Positions 63,190 to 64,000 of a stretch of DNA of 64,000 bases are shown here, piece after piece. The notes below the pieces were generated by a model, which made no database searches, was not told the DNA's origin, and saw only the letters and a list, made by a program, of their open reading frames with translations. Origin of the DNA: Pseudomonas sp. PH1b (GTDB taxonomy: Bacteria > Pseudomonadota > Gammaproteobacteria > Pseudomonadales > Pseudomonadaceae). Where the stretch lies: NCBI RefSeq assembly GCF_000633395.1, contig NZ_AYMU01000004.1, forward strand, positions 310,001-374,000. Direction: 5' to 3'. How positions within the stretch are numbered: position 1 is the first letter of the stretch; every line of letters begins with the position of its first letter. A program made the position numbers and the translations under genes.

Positions 63190-64000
63190 ATGCCTGCGCA
63201 AGCCCCGATCACCTTGCCTGCGCGCTGGACCCAGCGCCCTGGCGCCAAGCTCCTCGGCAACCTGTTGCTGCGCCTGCTCAGTCCGCTGCTGCTCCTGCTG
63301 CTGTGGGAGCTGGCGTCGCGCAGCGGGCTGCTGCCGGCCCGGATCATCGCTGCCCCCAGCACCATCGGCGGCACCCTGTGGCAGATGCTCGGCAGCGGTG
63401 AACTGGGCGGGCATCTGTGGGTGTCCCTCAAGCGTGCCCTCAGTGGCCTGGCCATCGGTGTTGGCGTCGGCACGCTCCTGGCCCTGGTGGCAGGCCTGTC
63501 GCGACGGGGCGAGCTGGCCATCGACTCGCCCATGCAGATGCTGCGCACCCTGCCGTTCCTGGCCATCGTGCCGTTGTTCATCCTGTGGTTCGGTGTCGGT
63601 GAGACGCCGAAGATCGCCCTGATTGCCCTGGGCACCACGTTCCCGATCTACCTGACCCTGTTTGCGGCGATCCGCAGCATCGATCCCAAGTTGCTGGAGG
63701 CCGCGACCCTGCTGGGGCTAAGGCGCTGGGAACTGATCGTCCATGTGGTCCTGCCCGGAGCGATGCCGGGATTCTTCGTCGGCCTGCGCTACGCCTTCGG
63801 CATCAGTTGGCTGGGGCTGGTGGTGGTCGAGCAGATCAACGCCAGCGCCGGCATCGGCTACCTGGTCAACGATGCCCGGGACTTCATGCGCACCGACGTG
63901 ATCGTCATCTGCCTGCTGGTCTACAGCGTGCTCGGCCTGGGCATCGACGCCCTGGTACGGGGCCTTGAACGTTTCGCCCTGGCCTGGCGGCCGACCTTTA
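63190..64000 (+). CDS. ABC transporter permease, SsuC/TauC type (5' part)
   Basis: The start of an inner-membrane permease for sulfonates, taurine or similar anions; the frame is open to the window end (270 codons). MPAQAPITLP is followed by a helix at about 25-45 and the SsuC core IAAPSTIGGTLWQML, RTLPFLAIVPLFILWFGVGE and the EAA-like EAATLLGLRRWELIVHVVLPGAMPG. It is likely an uptake gene serving the adjacent sulfur-thiol pathway. A shorter frame at 63155-63622 is a shadow. Confidence 0.87.
   Translation, partial: MPAQAPITLPARWTQRPGAKLLGNLLLRLLSPLLLLLLWELASRSGLLPARIIAAPSTIGGTLWQMLGSGELGGHLWVSLKRALSGLAIGVGVGTLLALVAGLSRRGELAIDSPMQMLRTLPFLAIVPLFILWFGVGETPKIALIALGTTFPIYLTLFAAIRSIDPKLLEAATLLGLRRWELIVHVVLPGAMPGFFVGLRYAFGISWLGLVVVEQINASAGIGYLVNDARDFMRTDVIVICLLVYSVLGLGIDALVRGLERFALAWRPTF

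Noticed and set aside
63155..63622. 155-codon plus-strand frame
   Set aside because: Shadow of the ABC permease, which begins at 63190 in another frame and remains open to the window end.

Overview
The window looks like chromosomal DNA of a fluorescent pseudomonad (Pseudomonas fluorescens group). The evidence is uniformly high GC, an EmhABC/TtgABC efflux operon with its recognisable repressor operator, the olsBA pair, the LysR / 3-mercaptopropionate dioxygenase / rhodanese block, OprD porins, and REP elements of the GTAGGAGCCGGC type. I see no phage, plasmid, transposase, rRNA, tRNA or CRISPR array. The species call is inference from recall, because no search was run.

Layout. 2-8940: protocatechuate branch of the beta-ketoadipate pathway (pcaK end, pcaI-J-F-H-G-T-B-D-C), apparently one operon preceded by a PcaR-type operator pair. 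8937-9330: a REP array. 9358-10620: OprD porin, plausibly for aromatic acids. 10924-17586: emhABC and divergent emhR. 17749-21354: a DMT transporter, then an ArsR regulator / MFS / XenB-type reductase operon. 21508-24775: AcpH-like phosphodiesterase, ornithine-lipid genes olsB-olsA, and an acyl-CoA-dehydrogenase-like protein. 24772-25372: a second REP array. 25444-33416: serine hydrolase, small membrane protein, and an amide-catabolism locus (M20 amidohydrolase, MFS, amidase, IclR regulator, OprD porin) with two matching operator-like palindromes. 33498-37732: YceI, a phospholipase D-type synthase, BglX. 38119-41083: LemA plus three consecutive TPM-domain proteins, then a third REP array. 41692-44975: methyltransferase, DMT transporter, DJ-1/PfpI protein, ribbon-helix-helix protein.

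45113-54315 is the most interesting stretch. A regulator with two GntR-type DNA-binding domains diverges from an eight-gene cluster: amidase, cyclic-imidase/PgdA-type deacetylase, MFS transporter, two short-chain dehydrogenases, a 99-residue protein starting MCGLCG, a CobW GTPase, and a solute-binding-like protein with neither signal peptide nor ABC partners. Two long AT-rich palindromes of identical geometry lie between the regulator and the cluster. I infer an inducible pathway for a cyclic imide or amide with dedicated metal supply; the substrate is unknown.

54312-55232 resembles a toxin-antitoxin pair with a zinc-ribbon plus ribbon-helix-helix antitoxin. 55443-59636 is a cell-surface signalling system (ECF sigma factor, FecR-type anti-sigma factor, TonB-dependent heme-type receptor). 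59821-64000 holds a four-domain rhodanese, 3-mercaptopropionate dioxygenase, a divergent LysR regulator, and the start of a sulfonate-type ABC permease that runs off the window.
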